The notes beneath the pieces were generated by a model. That model was not told the origin of the DNA. It saw only the letters and a list, made by a program, of their open reading frames with translations, and made no database searches. Position numbers and translations under genes: made by a program. From contig JAVHZZ010000015.1 of the NCBI GenBank assembly GCA_036250195.1, forward strand, positions 2,480,001-2,544,000: a DNA stretch of 64,000 bases, read 5' to 3'. This stretch comes from Mixophyes australis. Lineage: Eukaryota; Chordata; Amphibia; Anura; Limnodynastidae. This document shows, piece by piece, positions 1-14,800 of the stretch; position 1 is the first letter of the stretch; the number at the start of each line of letters is the position of its first letter.

Positions 1-329
1 TTATGATTCATGATTTGATTCATGATTCATGATTCAATTCATGATTCATGATTTGATTCATGATTCATGATTCATGATTCGATTCATGATTCATGATTCA
101 ATTCATGATTCATGATTCGATTCATGATTCATGATTCGATTCATGATTCATGATTTATGATTCAATTCATGATTCAATTCATGATTCATGATTTATGATT
201 AAATTCATGATTCAATTCATGATTCATGATTCATGATTCGATTCATGATTCATGATTCGATTCATGATTCATGATTCAATTCATGAATCATGATTCATGA
301 TTCATGATTCAATTCATGATTCATGATTT

Positions 330-1645
330 ATGATTCAATTCATGATTCATGATTCAATTCATAATTCATTTCATGATTCATGATTCAATTCATGATTCAT
401 GATTCAAGATTCGATTCATGATTTAATTCATGATTTATTTCATGATTCATGATTCAATTCATGATTCATGATTCGATTCATGATTCATGATTTAATTCAT
501 GATTAATGATTCATGATTCAATTCATGATTCATGATTCAATTCATGATTCATGATTCGATTCATGATTCATGATTCAATTCATGATTCATGATTCGAATT
601 ATGATTCATGATTCAATTCATGTATTATATTTTATGATTCAATTTATGATTCAATTCATGATTTATGATTTATGATTCAATTTATGATTCAATTCATGAT
701 TCATTATTCAATTTATGTAGTATATTTTATGATTCAATTTATGATTCAATTCATGATTTATGATTTATGATTCAATTTATGATTCAATTCATGATTCATG
801 ATTCAATTCATGATTCATGATTCATGATTCGATTCATGATTCATGATTCAATTCATGATTCATGATTCATGATTCATTTCATGATTCATGATTCATGATT
901 CAATTCATGATTCATGATTCAATTCATGATTCATGATTCGATTCATGATTCATGATTCATGATTCAATTCATGATTCATGATTCGAATCATGATTCATGA
1001 TTAAATTCATGATTCATGATTTATGATTCAATTCATGATTCAATTCATGATTCATGAATCAATTTATAATTCATGATTCATGATTTGATTCATGATTCAT
1101 GATTCAATTCATGATTCATGATTCATTATTCAATTCATGATTCATGATTCACTTCATGATTCATGATTCAATTCATGATTCATGATTCATGATTCATGAT
1201 TCATGATTCATGATTCAATTCATGATTCATGATTCATGATTCGATTCATGATTCATGATTCATGATTCAATTCATGATTCATGATTCGATTCATGATTCG
1301 TGATTAAATTCATGATTCATGATTTATGATTCAACTCATGATTCAATTCATGGGTCATGAATCAATTTATGATTCATGATTCATGATTTGATTCATGATT
1401 CATGATTCAATTCATGATTCATGATTTAATTCATGATTCATGATTTAATTCATGATTCATGATTCAATTCATGAATCATGATTCAAGATTCATGATTCGA
1501 TTTATGATTCATGATTCAATTCATGATTCATGATTTATGATTCAATTCATGATTCAATTCATGATTCGAGATTCATGATTCGATTCATGATTCAATTCAT
1601 GATTCATGATTCATGATTCGATTCATGATTCAATTCATGATTCAT
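330..1645 (+). repeat. Segment A, copy 1 (1.3 kb, repeated 2.6 kb downstream)
   Basis: Landmark words at 361 (ATAATTCATT), 622 and 717 (TA-rich pair), 1352 (GGGTCATG) and 1567 (CGAGATTC) recur in the same order at 2981, 3242, 3337, 3965 and 4180, an offset of 2613-2620 bp. Similarity seems to begin near 330/2950 and to end near 1645/4258, where the word order diverges. Private changes in this copy include GTAG for GTAT at 717 and CAACTCATG at about 1333-1341 where copy 2 has CAATTCATG. The intervening DNA (1646-2949) is the same satellite in a different word order. The edges are by eye. Confidence 0.8.
621..731 (+). repeat. TA-rich word pair 1
   Basis: Two copies of TGTATTATATTTTATG begin at 621 and 716, 95 bp (5 x 19) apart. 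The second has GTAG for GTAT. They flank ATTTATGATTTATG words. This pair is among the longest departures from the 7/5 vocabulary and the most TA-rich spot in its neighbourhood. Confidence 0.9.
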
Positions 1646-2949
1646 GATTCATGATTCATGATTCAATTTATGATTCATGATTCATGATTCGATTCATGAT
1701 TCATGATTCATAATTCATGATTCAAATCATGATTCGATTCATGATTCATGATTCAATTCATGATTTATGATTCAATTCATGATTCATGATTCGATTCATG
1801 ATTAATGATTTATGATTCGTTTCATGATTCATGATTCATTTCATAATTCGTGTTTCGATTCATAATTCATGATTCAATTCATGATTCATGATTCATGATT
1901 CGATTCATTAATCATGATTCATGATTCATGATTCGATTCATGATTCTTGATTAATTTCATGATTCATGATTCAATTCATGATTCATGATTCGATTCATTA
2001 ATCATGATTCATGATTCATGATTCGATTCATGATTCATGATTCATGATTCAATTCATGATTCATGATTCAATTCATGATTCATGATTCGATATATGATTC
2101 ATGATTTATAATTCATGATTCGATTCATGATTCATGATTCAATTCATGATTTATGATTTATGATTCAATTTATGATTCTATTCATGATTCGTGATTCGAT
2201 TCATGATTCATGATTCATGATTCATTATTTAATTCATGATTCGATTCATGTTTCATGATTCAATTCATGATTCATGATTCATGATTAAATTCATGATTCA
2301 TGATTCGATTCATGATTCATGATTCATGATTCATGATTCAATTCATGATTCATGATTCGATTCATGATTCTTGATTCAATTCATGATTCATGATTCATGA
2401 TTCAATTCATGATTTATGATTCAACTCATGATTCAATTCATGATTCATGAATTATGATTCATGATTCGATCCATGATTCATGATTCAATTCATGATTCAT
2501 GATTTGATTCATGATTCATGATTCATGATTCGATTCATGATTCATGATTCAATTCATGATTCATGATTCGATTCATGATTCATGATTCGATTCATGATTT
2601 ATGATTTATGATTCAATTCATGATTCAATTCATGATTCATGATTTATGATTAAATTCATGATTCAATTCATGATTCATGATTCATGATTCGATTCATGAT
2701 TAAATTCATGATTCATGATTTGATTCATGATTCATGATTCAATTCATGAATCATGATTCATGATTCATGATTCAATTCATGATTCATGATTCAAGATTCG
2801 ATTCATGATTCAATTCATGATTTATTTCAGGATTCATGATTCAATTCATGATTCATGATTCGATTTATGATTCATGATTCAATTCATGATTCATGATTTA
2901 TGATTCAATTCATGATTCAATTCATGATTCGAGATTCATGATTCGATTC
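1646..2949 (+). repeat. Satellite between the two segment A copies
   Basis: This stretch holds ordinary 7/5 words with the landmark TTCGTGTTTCGATTCATAA at about 1847. It also holds two CATTAATCATG words near 1907 and 1987, an arrangement seen again near 9,410/9,506, 32,600/32,694 and 53,222/53,309. From about 2,700 the order, including ATTTATTTCAGG near 2823, resembles 33,430-33,570, 46,010-46,140 and 54,040-54,170. It therefore belongs to the shared pool of HOR sub-blocks and is not a separate repeat type. Confidence 0.7.
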
Positions 2950-4258
2950 ATGATTCAATTCATGATTCATGATTCAATTCATAATTCATTTCATGATTCA
3001 TGATTCAATTCATGATTCATGATTCAAGATTCGATTCATGATTTAATTCATGATTTATTTCATGATTCATGATTCAATTCATGATTCATGATTCGATTCA
3101 TGATTCATGATTTAATTCATGATTAATGATTCATGATTCAATTCATGATTCATGATTCAATTCATGATTCATGATTCGATTTATGATTCATGATTCAATT
3201 CATGATTCATGATTCGAATTATGATTCATGATTCAATTCATGTATTATATTTTATGATTCAATTTATGATTCAATTCATGATTTATGATTTATGATTCAA
3301 TTTATGATTCAATTCATGATTCATGATTCAATTTATGTATTATATTTTATGATTCAATTTATGATTCAATTCATGATTTATGATTTATGATTCAATTTAT
3401 GATTCAATTCATGATTCATGATTCAATTCATGATTCATGATTCATGATTCGATTCATGATTCATGATTCAATTCATGATTCATGATTCATGATTCATTTC
3501 ATGATTCATGATTCATGATTCAATTCATGATTCATGATTCAATTCATGATTCATGATTCGATTCATGATTCATGATTCATGATTCAATTCATGATTCATG
3601 ATTCGAATCATGATTCATGATTAAATTCATGATTCATGATTTATGATTCAATTCATGATTCAATTCATGATTCATGAATCAATTTATGATTCATGATTCA
3701 TGATTTGATTCATGATTCATGATTCAATTCATGATTCATGATTCATTATTCAATTCATGATTCATGATTCACTTCATGATTCATGATTCAATTCATGATT
3801 CATGATTCATGATTCATGATTCATGATTCAATTCATGATTCATGATTCATGATTCGATTCATGATTCATGATTCATGATTCAATTCATGATTCATGATTC
3901 GATTCATGATTCGTGATTAAATTCATGATTCATGATTTATGATTCAATTCATGATTCAATTCATGGGTCATGAATCAATTTATGATTCATGATTCATGAT
4001 TTGATTCATGATTCATGATTCAATTCATGATTCATGATTTAATTCATGATTCATGATTTGATTCATGATTCATGATTCAATTCATGAATCATGATTCAAG
4101 ATTCATGATTCGATTTATGATTCATGATTCAATTCATGATTCATGATTTATGATTCAATTCATGATTCAATTCATGATTCGAGATTCATGATTCGATTCA
4201 TGATTCAATTCATGATTCATGATTCATGATTCGATTCATGATTCAATTCATGATTCAT
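2950..4258 (+). repeat. Segment A, copy 2
   Basis: This is the second copy of the 1.3-kb segment, with the same landmark order as copy 1 at an offset of 2613-2620 bp. The TA-rich pair at 3242/3337 is intact (both GTATTATAT). The GGGTCATG word is at 3965 and CGAGATTC at 4180. The 7-bp change in offset between the TA-rich pair and the GGG landmark implies loss of one heptamer in one copy. The same landmark order (TA-rich pair, then CATTATTC, CACTTC, GGGTCATG, CGAG) also appears in the nested 1.79-kb units at 36-45 kb. Confidence 0.8.
3241..3351 (+). repeat. TA-rich word pair 2
   Basis: TGTATTATATTTTATG at 3241 and 3336, 95 bp apart. The first is preceded by TTCA and the second by TTTA, the same polarity of C/T difference as in pair 1. 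Confidence 0.9.
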
Positions 4259-5750
4259 GATTCGATTCATGATTCATGATTTAATTCATGATTAATGATT
4301 CATGATTCAATTCATGATTCATGATGCAATTCATGATTTATGATTCAATTCATGATTCATGATTCGATTTATGATTCATGATTCATGATTCATGATTCAT
4401 GATTCGATTCATGATTCATGATTCATGATTCAATTCATGATTCATAATTCGATTCATGATTCATGATTCAATTCATGATTTATATTTTATGATTCAATTT
4501 ATGATTCAATTCATGATTTATGATTTATGATTCAATTTATGATTCAATTCATGATTCATGATTCAATTCATGATTCATGATTCATGATTCGATTCATGAT
4601 TCATGATTCATGATTCATTATTTAATTCATGACTCATGATTCGATTCATGATTCATGATTCAATTCATGATTCATGATTCAATTCATGATTCATGATTCA
4701 TGATTCAATTCATGATTCATGATTCAATTCATGATTCATGATTCAATTCATGATTCATGATTCAATTCATGATTCATGATTCGATTCATGATTCATGATT
4801 CATGATTTGATTCATGATTCAATTCATGATTCATTATTCAATTCATGATTCATGATTCATGATTCACTTCATGATTCATGCTTCATGATTCAATTCATGA
4901 TTCATGATTCATGATTCAATTCATGATTCATGATTCAATTCATGATTCATGATTCGATTCATGATTCATGATTCATGATTCAATTCCTGATTCATGATTC
5001 GATTCATGATTCGTGATTAAATTCATGATTCATGATTTATGATTCAATTCATGATTCAATTCATGATTCATGAATCAATTTATGAATTATGATTCATGAT
5101 TTGATTCATGATTCATGATTCAATTCATGATTCATGATTTAATTCATGATTCATGATTTGATTTATGATTCATGATTCAATTCATGAATCATGATTCATG
5201 ATTCATGATTCGATTTATGATTCATGATTCAATTCATGATTCATGATTTATGATTCAATTCATGATTCGATTCATGATTCGAGATTCATGATTCGATTCA
5301 TGATTCAATTCATGATTCATGATTCATGATTCGATTCATGATTCAATTCATGATTCATGATTCATGATTCGATTCATGATTCATGATTCATGATTCATGA
5401 TTCATGATTCAAATCATGATTCGATTCATGATTCATGATTCAATTCATGATTTATGATTCAATTCATGATTCATGATTCGATTCATGATTAATGATTTAT
5501 GATTCGTTTCATGATTCATGATTCATTTCATGATTCGTGTTTCGATTCATAATTCATGATTTAATTCATGATTCATGATTCAATTCATGATTCATGATTC
5601 GATTCATTATTAATGATTCATGATTCGATTCATGATTCTTGATTCATTTCATGATTCATGATTCATGATTCAATTCATGATTCATGTTTCGATTCATGTA
5701 TCATGATTCGATTCATGATTCATGATTCGATTCATGATTCATGATTCATG
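4259..5750 (+). repeat. Mosaic satellite between segment A and the 6.1-kb HOR
   Basis: This stretch has the single form of the TA-rich word (GATTTATATTTTATG at 4477), an exact TGACTCA at 4630, a CATGCTTCATG word near 4877 and TTCGTGTTTCGA at about 5534. The same order occurs at 46.27-47.28 kb and 54.38-55.46 kb, so this is a further copy of that sub-block. It shows no sequence outside the 7/5 vocabulary. Confidence 0.7.
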
Positions 5751-8700
5751 ATTCAATTCATGATTCATGATTCAATTCATGATTCATGATTCGATTTATG
5801 ATTCATGATTTATGATTCATGATTCAATTCATGATTCATGATTTGATTCATGATTCATGATTCTATTCATGTTACATGATTCAATTCATGATTCATGATT
5901 CATGATTCAATTCATGATTCGATTCATGGTTTATGATTCAATTCATGATTCATGATTCAATTCATGATTCATGATTCGATTCATGATTCATGATTCAATT
6001 CATGATTCATGATTCTATTCATGTTACATGATTCAATTCATGATTCATGATTCATGATTCAATTCATGATTCGATTCATGGTTTATGATTCAATTCATGA
6101 TTCATGATTCAATTCATGATTCATGATTCGATTCATGATTCATGATTCAATTCATGATTCATGATTTATGATTCAACTCATGATTCAATTCATGATTCAT
6201 GAATTATGATTCATGATTCGATTCATGTTTCATGATTCAATTCATGATTCATGATTCAATTCATGATTCATGATTCGATTCATGATTCATGATTCAATTC
6301 ATGATTCATGATTTATGATTCAACTCATGATTCAATTCATGATTCATGAATTATGATTCATGATTCGATTCATGATTCATGATTCATGATTCGATTCATG
6401 ATTCATGATCAAATTTATGATTCATGATTTATGATTCAATTCATGATTCAATTCATGATTCATGATTTATGATTAAATTCATGATTCAATTCATGATTCA
6501 TGATTCATGATTCGATTCATGATTCATGATTAAATTCATGATTCATGATTTGATTCATGGTTCATGATTCAATTCATGAATCATGATTCATGATTCATGA
6601 TTCAATTCATGATTCATGATTCATGATTCAATTCATGATTCATTTAATGATTCATGATTCAATTCATGATTCATGATTCATGATTCAATTCATGATTCAT
6701 TACATGATTCATGATTTAATTCATGATTCATGATTCATAATTCGATTCATGATTCAATTCATGATTTATTTCATGATTCATGATTCAATTCATGATTCAT
6801 GATTCATGATTCAATTCATGATTCATGATTCATGATTCAATTCATGATTCATGATTCATGATTCAATTCATGATTCATGATTCAATTCATCATTCATGAT
6901 TCAATTCATGATTCATGATTCAATTCATGATTCATGATTCGATTCATGATTCATGATTCATGATTCAATTCATGATTCATGATTTATGATTTGATTCATG
7001 ATTCAATTCATGATTCATGATTCATTATTCAATTCATGATTCATGATTCATGATTCACTTCATGATTCATGCTTCATGATTCAATTCATGATTCATGATT
7101 CATGATTCAATTCATGATTCATGATTCAATTCATGATTCATGATTCATGATTCAATTCCTGATTCATGATTCGATTCATGATTTGTGATTAAATTCATGA
7201 TTCATGATTTAGGATTCAATTCATGATTCAATTCATGATTCATGAATCAATTTATGAATTATGATTCATGATTTGATTCATGATTCATGATTCAATTCAT
7301 GATTCATGATTTAATTCATGATTCATGATTTGATTTATGATTCATGATTCAATTCATGAATCATGATTCATGATTCATGATTCGATTTATGATTCATGAT
7401 TCAATTCATGATTCATGATTTATGATTCAATTCATGATTCGATTCATGATTCGAGATTCATGATTCGATTCATGATTCAATTCATGATTCATGATTCATG
7501 ATTCGATTCATGATTCAATTCATGATTCATGATTCATGATTCGATTCATGATTCATGATTCATGATTCATGATTCAAATCATGATTCGATTCATGATTCA
7601 TGATTCAATTCATGATTTATGATTCAATTCATGATTCATGATTCGATTCATGATTAATGATTTATGATTCGTTTCATGATTCATGATTCATTTCATGATT
7701 CGTGTTTCGATTCATAATTCATGATTTAATTCATGATTCATGATTCAATTCATGATTCATGATTCGATTCATTATTAATGATTCATGATTCGATTCATGA
7801 TTCTTGATTCATTTCATGATTCATGATTCATGATTCAATTCATGATTCATGTTTCGATTCATGTATCATGATTCGATTCATGATTCATGATTCATGATTC
7901 AATTCATGATTCATGATTCAATTCATGATTCATGATTCGATTTATGATTCATGATTTATGATTCATGATTCATGATTCAATTCATGATTCATGATTTGAT
8001 TCATGATTCATGATTCAATTCATAATTTATGATTTATGATTCAATTTATGATTCTATTCATGATTCATGATTCGATTCATGATTCATGATTCATGATTCG
8101 ATTCATGATTCATGATTCAATTCATGATTCATGATTCATTATTTAATTCATGATTCGATTCATGTTACATGATTCAATTCATGATTCATGATTCATGATT
8201 CAATTCATGATTCGATTCATGGTTTATGATTCAATTCATGATTCATGATTCAATTCATGATTCATGATTCGATTCATGATTCATGATTCAATTCATGATT
8301 TATGATTTATGATTCAACTCATGATTCAATTCATGATTCATGAATTATGATTCATGATTCGATTCATGATTCGATTTATGTTTCATGATTCAATTCATGA
8401 TTCATGATTCAAATCATGATTCATGATTCGATTCATGATTCATGATTCAATTCATGATTCATGATTTATGATTCAACTCATGATTCAATTAATGATTCAT
8501 GAATTATGATTCATGATTCGTGATTCATGATTCGTGATTCATGATTCGATTCATGATTCATGATCAAATTCATGATTCATGATTTATGATTCAATTCATG
8601 ATTCAATTCATGATTTATGATTAAATTCATGATTCAATTCATGATTCATGATTCATGATTCGATTCATGATTCATGATTAAATTCATGATTCATGATTTG

Positions 8701-11700
8701 ATTCATGATTCATGATTCAATTCATGAATCATGATTCATGATTCGATTCATGATTCATGATTCATGATTCAATTCATGATTCATGATTCAATTCATGATT
8801 CGTGATTAAATTCATGATTCATGATTTATGATTCAATTCATGATTCAATTCATGGGTCATGAATCAATTTATGATTCATGATTCATGATTTGATTCATGA
8901 TTCATGATTCAATTCATGATTCATGATTTAATTCATGATTCATGATTTGATTCATGATTCATGATTCAATTCATGAATCATGATTCAAGATTCATGATTC
9001 GATTTATGATTCATGATTCAATTCATGATTCATGATTTATGATTCAATTCATGATTCAATTCATGATTCGAGATTCATGATTCGATTCATGATTCAATTC
9101 ATGATTCATGATTCATGATTCGATTCATGATTCAATTCATGATTCATGATTCATGATTCATGATTCAATTTATGATTCATGATTCATGATTCGATTCATG
9201 ATTCATGATTCATAATTCATGATTCAAATCATGATTCGATTCATGATTCATGATTCAATTCATGATTTATGATTCAATTCATGATTCATGATTCGATTCA
9301 TGATTAATGATTTATGATTCGTTTCATGATTCATGATTCATTTCATGATTCGTGTTTCGATTCATAATTCATGATTCAATTCATGATTCATGATTCATGA
9401 TTCGATTCATTAATCATGATTCATGATTCATGATTCGATTCATGATTCTTGATTCATTTCATGATTCATGATTCAATTCATGATTCATGATTCGATTCAT
9501 TAATCATGATTCATGATTCATGATTCGATTCATGATTCATGATTCGATTCATGATTCATGATTCATGATTCAATTCATGATTCATGATTCAATTCATGAT
9601 TCATGATTCGATTTATGATTCATGATTTATAATTCATGATTCGATTCATGATTCATGATTCAATTCATGATTTATGATTTATGATTCAATTTATGATTCT
9701 ATTCATGATTCGTGATTCGATTCATGATTCATGATTCATGATTCATTATTTAATTCATTATTCGATTCATGTTTCATGATTCAATTCATGATTCATGATT
9801 CATGATTAAATTCATGATTCATGATTCGATTCATGATTCATGATTCATGATTCATGATTCAATTCATGATTCATGATTCGATTCATGATTCATGATTCAA
9901 TTCATGATTCATGATTCATGATTCAATTCATGATTCATGATTTATGATTCAACTCATGATTCAATTCATGATTCATGAATTATGATTCATGATTCGATTC
10001 ATGATTCATGATTCAATTCATGATTCATGATTTGATTCATGATTCATGATTCATGATTCGATTCATGATTCATGATTCAATTCATGATTCATGATTCGAT
10101 TCATGATTCATGATTCGATTCATGATTCATGATTCAATTCATGATTCATGATTCGAGATTCATGATTCGATTCATGATTCAATTCATGATTCATGATTCG
10201 ATTAATGATTCAATTCATGATTCATGATTCATGATTCGATTCATGATTCATGATTCATGATTCATGATTCATGATTCAAATCATGATTCGATTCATGATT
10301 CATGATTCAATTCATGATTTATGATTCAATTCATGATTCATGATTCGATTCATGATTAATGATTTATGATTCGTTTCATGATTCATGATTCATTTCATGA
10401 TTCGTGTTTCGATTCATAATTCATGATTTAATTCATGATTCATGATTCAATTCATGATTCATGATTCAATTCATTATTAATGATTCATGATTCGATTCAT
10501 GATTCTTGATTCATTTCATGATTCATGATTCAATTCATGATTCATGTTTCGATTCATGTATCATGATTTGATTCATGATTCATGATTCGATTCATGATTC
10601 ATGATTCATGATTCAATTCATGATTCATGATTCAATTCATGATTCATGATTCGATTTATGATTCATGATTTATGATTCATGATTCATGATTCAATTCATG
10701 ATTCATGATTTGATTCATGATTCATGATTCAATTCATAATTTATGATTTATGATTCAATTCATGATTCATTTCATGATTCATGATTCAATTCATGAATCA
10801 TGATTCATGATTCGAATTATTATTCATGATTCATGATTCATGATTCGATTCATGATTCTTGATTCATTTCATGATTCATGATTCATAATTCATGATTCAA
10901 TTCATGATTCATGATTCATGATTCAATTCATGATTCATTTCATGATTCATGATTCATTTCATGATTCATGATTTAAATCATGAATAATGATTCATGATTC
11001 AATCCATGATTCATGATGCATTTCATGATTCATGATTTAATTCATGATTCATGATTCAATTCATGTTTCAAGATTCGATTCATGATTCGTGATTCAATTC
11101 ATGATTCATGATTCATGATTCATGATTCATGATTCAATTCATGATTTATGATTCGATTCATGATTCATGATTCATGATTCGATTCATGATTCATGATTCA
11201 TGATTCAATTCATGATTCATGATTCGATTTATGATTCATGATTCAATTCATGATTCATGATTCATTATTTAATTCATGATTCGATTCATGATTCATGATT
11301 CAATTCATGATTCATGATTCATGATTCAATTCATGATTCATGATTTAATTCATGATTCATGATTGAATTCATGATTCATGATTCGATTCATGATTCATGA
11401 TTCATGATTCATGATTCAATTCATGATTCATGATTTGATTCATGATTCAATTCATGATTCATGATTTATGATTCAATTCATGATGCAATTCACGATTCAT
11501 GATTCAATTTATGATTCATGATTCGATTTATGATTCCTGATTCAATTCATGATTCATGATTCATTATTTAATTCATGATTCGATTCATGATTCATGATTT
11601 AATTCATGATTCATGATTCAATTCATGATTCATGATTCGATTTATGATTCATGATTCAATTCATGATTCATGATTCATTATTTAATTCATGATTCGATTC

Positions 11701-11850
11701 ATGATTCATGATTTAATTCATGATTCATGATTCATGATTCAATTCATGATTCATGATTCGATTTATGATTCATGATTCAATTCATGATTCATGATTCATT
11801 ATTTAATTCATGATTCGATTCATGATTCATGATTTAATTCATGATTCATG
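5750..11850 (+). repeat. 6.1-kb higher-order repeat, copy 1
   Basis: Landmarks in order are: GTTACATG at 5871 and 6023, GATCAAATTT at 6407, CATTTAATG near 6640, CATTACATG near 6698, CATGCTTCATG near 7067, CGTGTTTCG at 7701, GTTACATG at 8164, GGGTCATG at 8854, CGTGTTTCG at 9351 and 10403, TTCGAATTATTATTC at 10811 and ATTCCTGATTC at about 11533. Each has a counterpart 6.03-6.15 kb downstream. The offset drifts from 6083 to 6147 and back to 6033, so the copies differ by small indels of whole words as well as by substitutions. Copy 1 carries an internal 152-bp duplication that copy 2 lacks. The edges are uncertain by about 100 bp. Confidence 0.85.
5855..6158 (+). repeat. Perfect 152-bp tandem duplication (8 x 19 bp)
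   Basis: The block with TTCTATTCATGTTACATG (GTTACATG at 5871) and CATGGTTTATG (GG at 5928) is repeated directly, with the same words at 6023 and 6080. Both landmark pairs are 152 bp apart, and the sequence between them matches by eye. The homologous place in the next 6.1-kb copy (GTTACATG at 12106) has one copy only, so the duplication came after the 6.1-kb unit was duplicated. Confidence 0.9.
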
Positions 11851-14800
11851 ATTCATGATTCATGATTCAATTCATGATTCATGATTCGATTTATGATTCA
11901 TGATTTATGATTCATGATTCAATTCATGATTCATGATTTGATTCATGATTCATGATTCAATTCATAATTTATGATTTATGATTCAATTCATGATTCTATT
12001 CATGATTCATGATTCGATTCATGATTCATGATTCATGATTCGATTCATGATTCATGATTCAATTCATGATTCATGATTCATTATTTAATTCATGATTCTA
12101 TTCATGTTACATGATTCAATTCATGATTCATAATTCATGATTCAATTCATGATTCGATTCATGGTTTATGATTCAATTCATGATTCATGATTCAATTCAT
12201 GATTCATGATTCGATTCATGATTCATGATTCAATTCATGATTCATGATTTATGATTCAACTCATGATTCAATTCATGATTCATGAATTATGATTCATGAT
12301 TCGATTCATGATTCGATTCATGTTTCATGATTCAATTCATGATTCATGATTCAATTCATGATTCATGATTCGATTCATGATTCATGATTCAATTCATGAT
12401 TCATGATTTATGATTCAACTCATGATTCAATTCATGATTCATGAATTATGATTCATGATTCGATTCATGATTCATGATTCATGATTCGATTCATGATTCA
12501 TGATCAAATTTATGATTCATGATTTATGATTCAATTCATGATTCAATTCATGATTCATGATTTATGATTAAATTCATGATTCAATTCATGATTCATGATT
12601 CATGATTCGATTCATGATTCATGATTAAATTCATGATTCATGATTTGATTCATGGTTCATGATTCAATTCATGAATCATGATTCATGATTCATGATTCAA
12701 TTCATGATTCATGATTCATGATTCAATTCATGATTCATTTAATGATTCATGATTCAATTCATGATTCATGATTCATGATTCAATTTATGATTCATTACAT
12801 GATTCATGATTTAATTCATGATTCATGATTCATAATTCGATTCATGATTCAATTCATGATTTATTTCATGATTCATGATTCAATTCATGATTCATGATTC
12901 ATGATTCAATTCATGATTCATGATTCATGATTCAATTCATGATTCATGATTCATGATTCAATTCATGATTCATGATTCAATTCATCATTCATGATTCAAT
13001 TCATGATTCATGATTCAATTCATGATTCATGATTCGATTCATGATTCATGATTCATGATTCAATTCATGATTCATGATTCATGATTTGATTCATGATTCA
13101 ATTCATGATTCATGATTCATTATTCAATTCATGATTCATGATTCATGATTCACTTCATGATTCATGCTTCATGATTCAATTCATGATTCATGATTCATGA
13201 TTCAATTCATGATTCATGATTCAATTCATGATTCATGATTCATGATTCAATTCCTGATTCATGATTCGATTCATGATTCGTGATTAAATTCATGATTCAT
13301 GATTTAGGATTCAATTCATGATTCAATTCATGATTCATGAATCAATTTATGAATTATGATTCATGATTTGATTCATGATTCATGATTCAATTCATGATTC
13401 ATGATTTAATTCATGATTCATGATTTGATTTATGATTCATGATTCAATTCATGAATCATGATTCATGATTCAATTCATGAATCATGATTCATGATTCATG
13501 ATTCGATTTATGATTCATGATTCAATTCATGATTCATGATTTATGATTCAATTCATGATTCGATTCATGATTCGAGATTCATGATTCGATTCATGATTCA
13601 ATTCATGATTCATGATTCATGATTCGATTCATGATTCAATTCATGATTCATGATTCATGATTCGATTCATGATTCATGATTCATGATTCATGATTCAAAT
13701 CATGATTCGATTCATGATTCATGATTCAATTCATGATTTATGATTCAATTCATGATTCATGATTCGATTCATGATTAATGATTTATGATTCGTTTCATGA
13801 TTCATGATTCATTTCATGATTCGTGTTTCGATTCATAATTCATGATTTAATTCATGATTCATGATTCAATTCATGATTCATGATTCGATTCATTATTAAT
13901 GATTCATGATTCGATTCATGATTCTTGATTCATTTCATGATTCATGATTCATGATTCAATTCATGATTCATGTTTCGATTCATGTATCATGATTCGATTC
14001 ATGATTCATGATTCGATTCATGATTCATGATTCATGATTCAATTCATGATTCATGATTCAATTCATGATTCATGATTCGATTTATGATTCATGATTTATG
14101 ATTCATGATTCATGATTCAATTCATGATTCATGATTTGATTCATGATTCATGATTCAATTCATAATTTATGATTTATGATTCAATTTATGATTCTATTCA
14201 TGATTCATGATTCGATTCATGATTCATGATTCATGATTCGATTCATGATTCATGATTCAATTCATGATTCATGATTCATTATTTAATTCATGATTCGATT
14301 CATGTTACATGATTCAATTCATGATTCATGATTCATGATTCAATTCATGATTCGATTCATGGTTTATGATTCAATTCATGATTCATGATTCAATTCATGA
14401 TTCATGATTCGATTCATGATTCATGATTCAATTCATGATTCATGATTTATGATTCAACTCATGATTCAATTCATGATTCATGAATTATGATTCATGATTC
14501 GATTCATGATTCGATTTATGTTTCATGATTCAATTCATGATTCATGATTCAAATCATGATTCATGATTCGATTCATGATTCATGATTCAATTCATGATTC
14601 ATGATTTATGATTCAACTCATGATTCAATTAATGATTCATGAATTATGATTCATGATTCGTGATTCATGATTCGTGATTCATGATTCGATTCATGATTCA
14701 TGATCAAATTCATGATTCATGATTTATGATTCAATTCATGATTCAATTCATGATTCATGATTTATGATTAAATTCATGATTCAATTCATGATTCATGATT

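Noticed and set aside
621..760. Promoter with TATA box at the TA-rich pair
   Set aside because: TATATTTTA resembles a TATA element, but there is no transcript, initiator or gene downstream. It is kept as a repeat landmark and a hypothesis only.
6400..6420. GATC words as a second motif class
   Set aside because: GATCAAATT is a one-base deletion form of GATTCAAATT-type words, present in a handful of HOR-related positions (6407, 12502, about 8573, about 14703, 50109, 52368 and 56317). It is useful as a landmark but not a distinct element.
9310..9340. CENP-B box in the ATTCGTTTCATG word
   Set aside because: It shares TTCG with the box, but the required downstream CGGG core is absent here and in every copy of this word.
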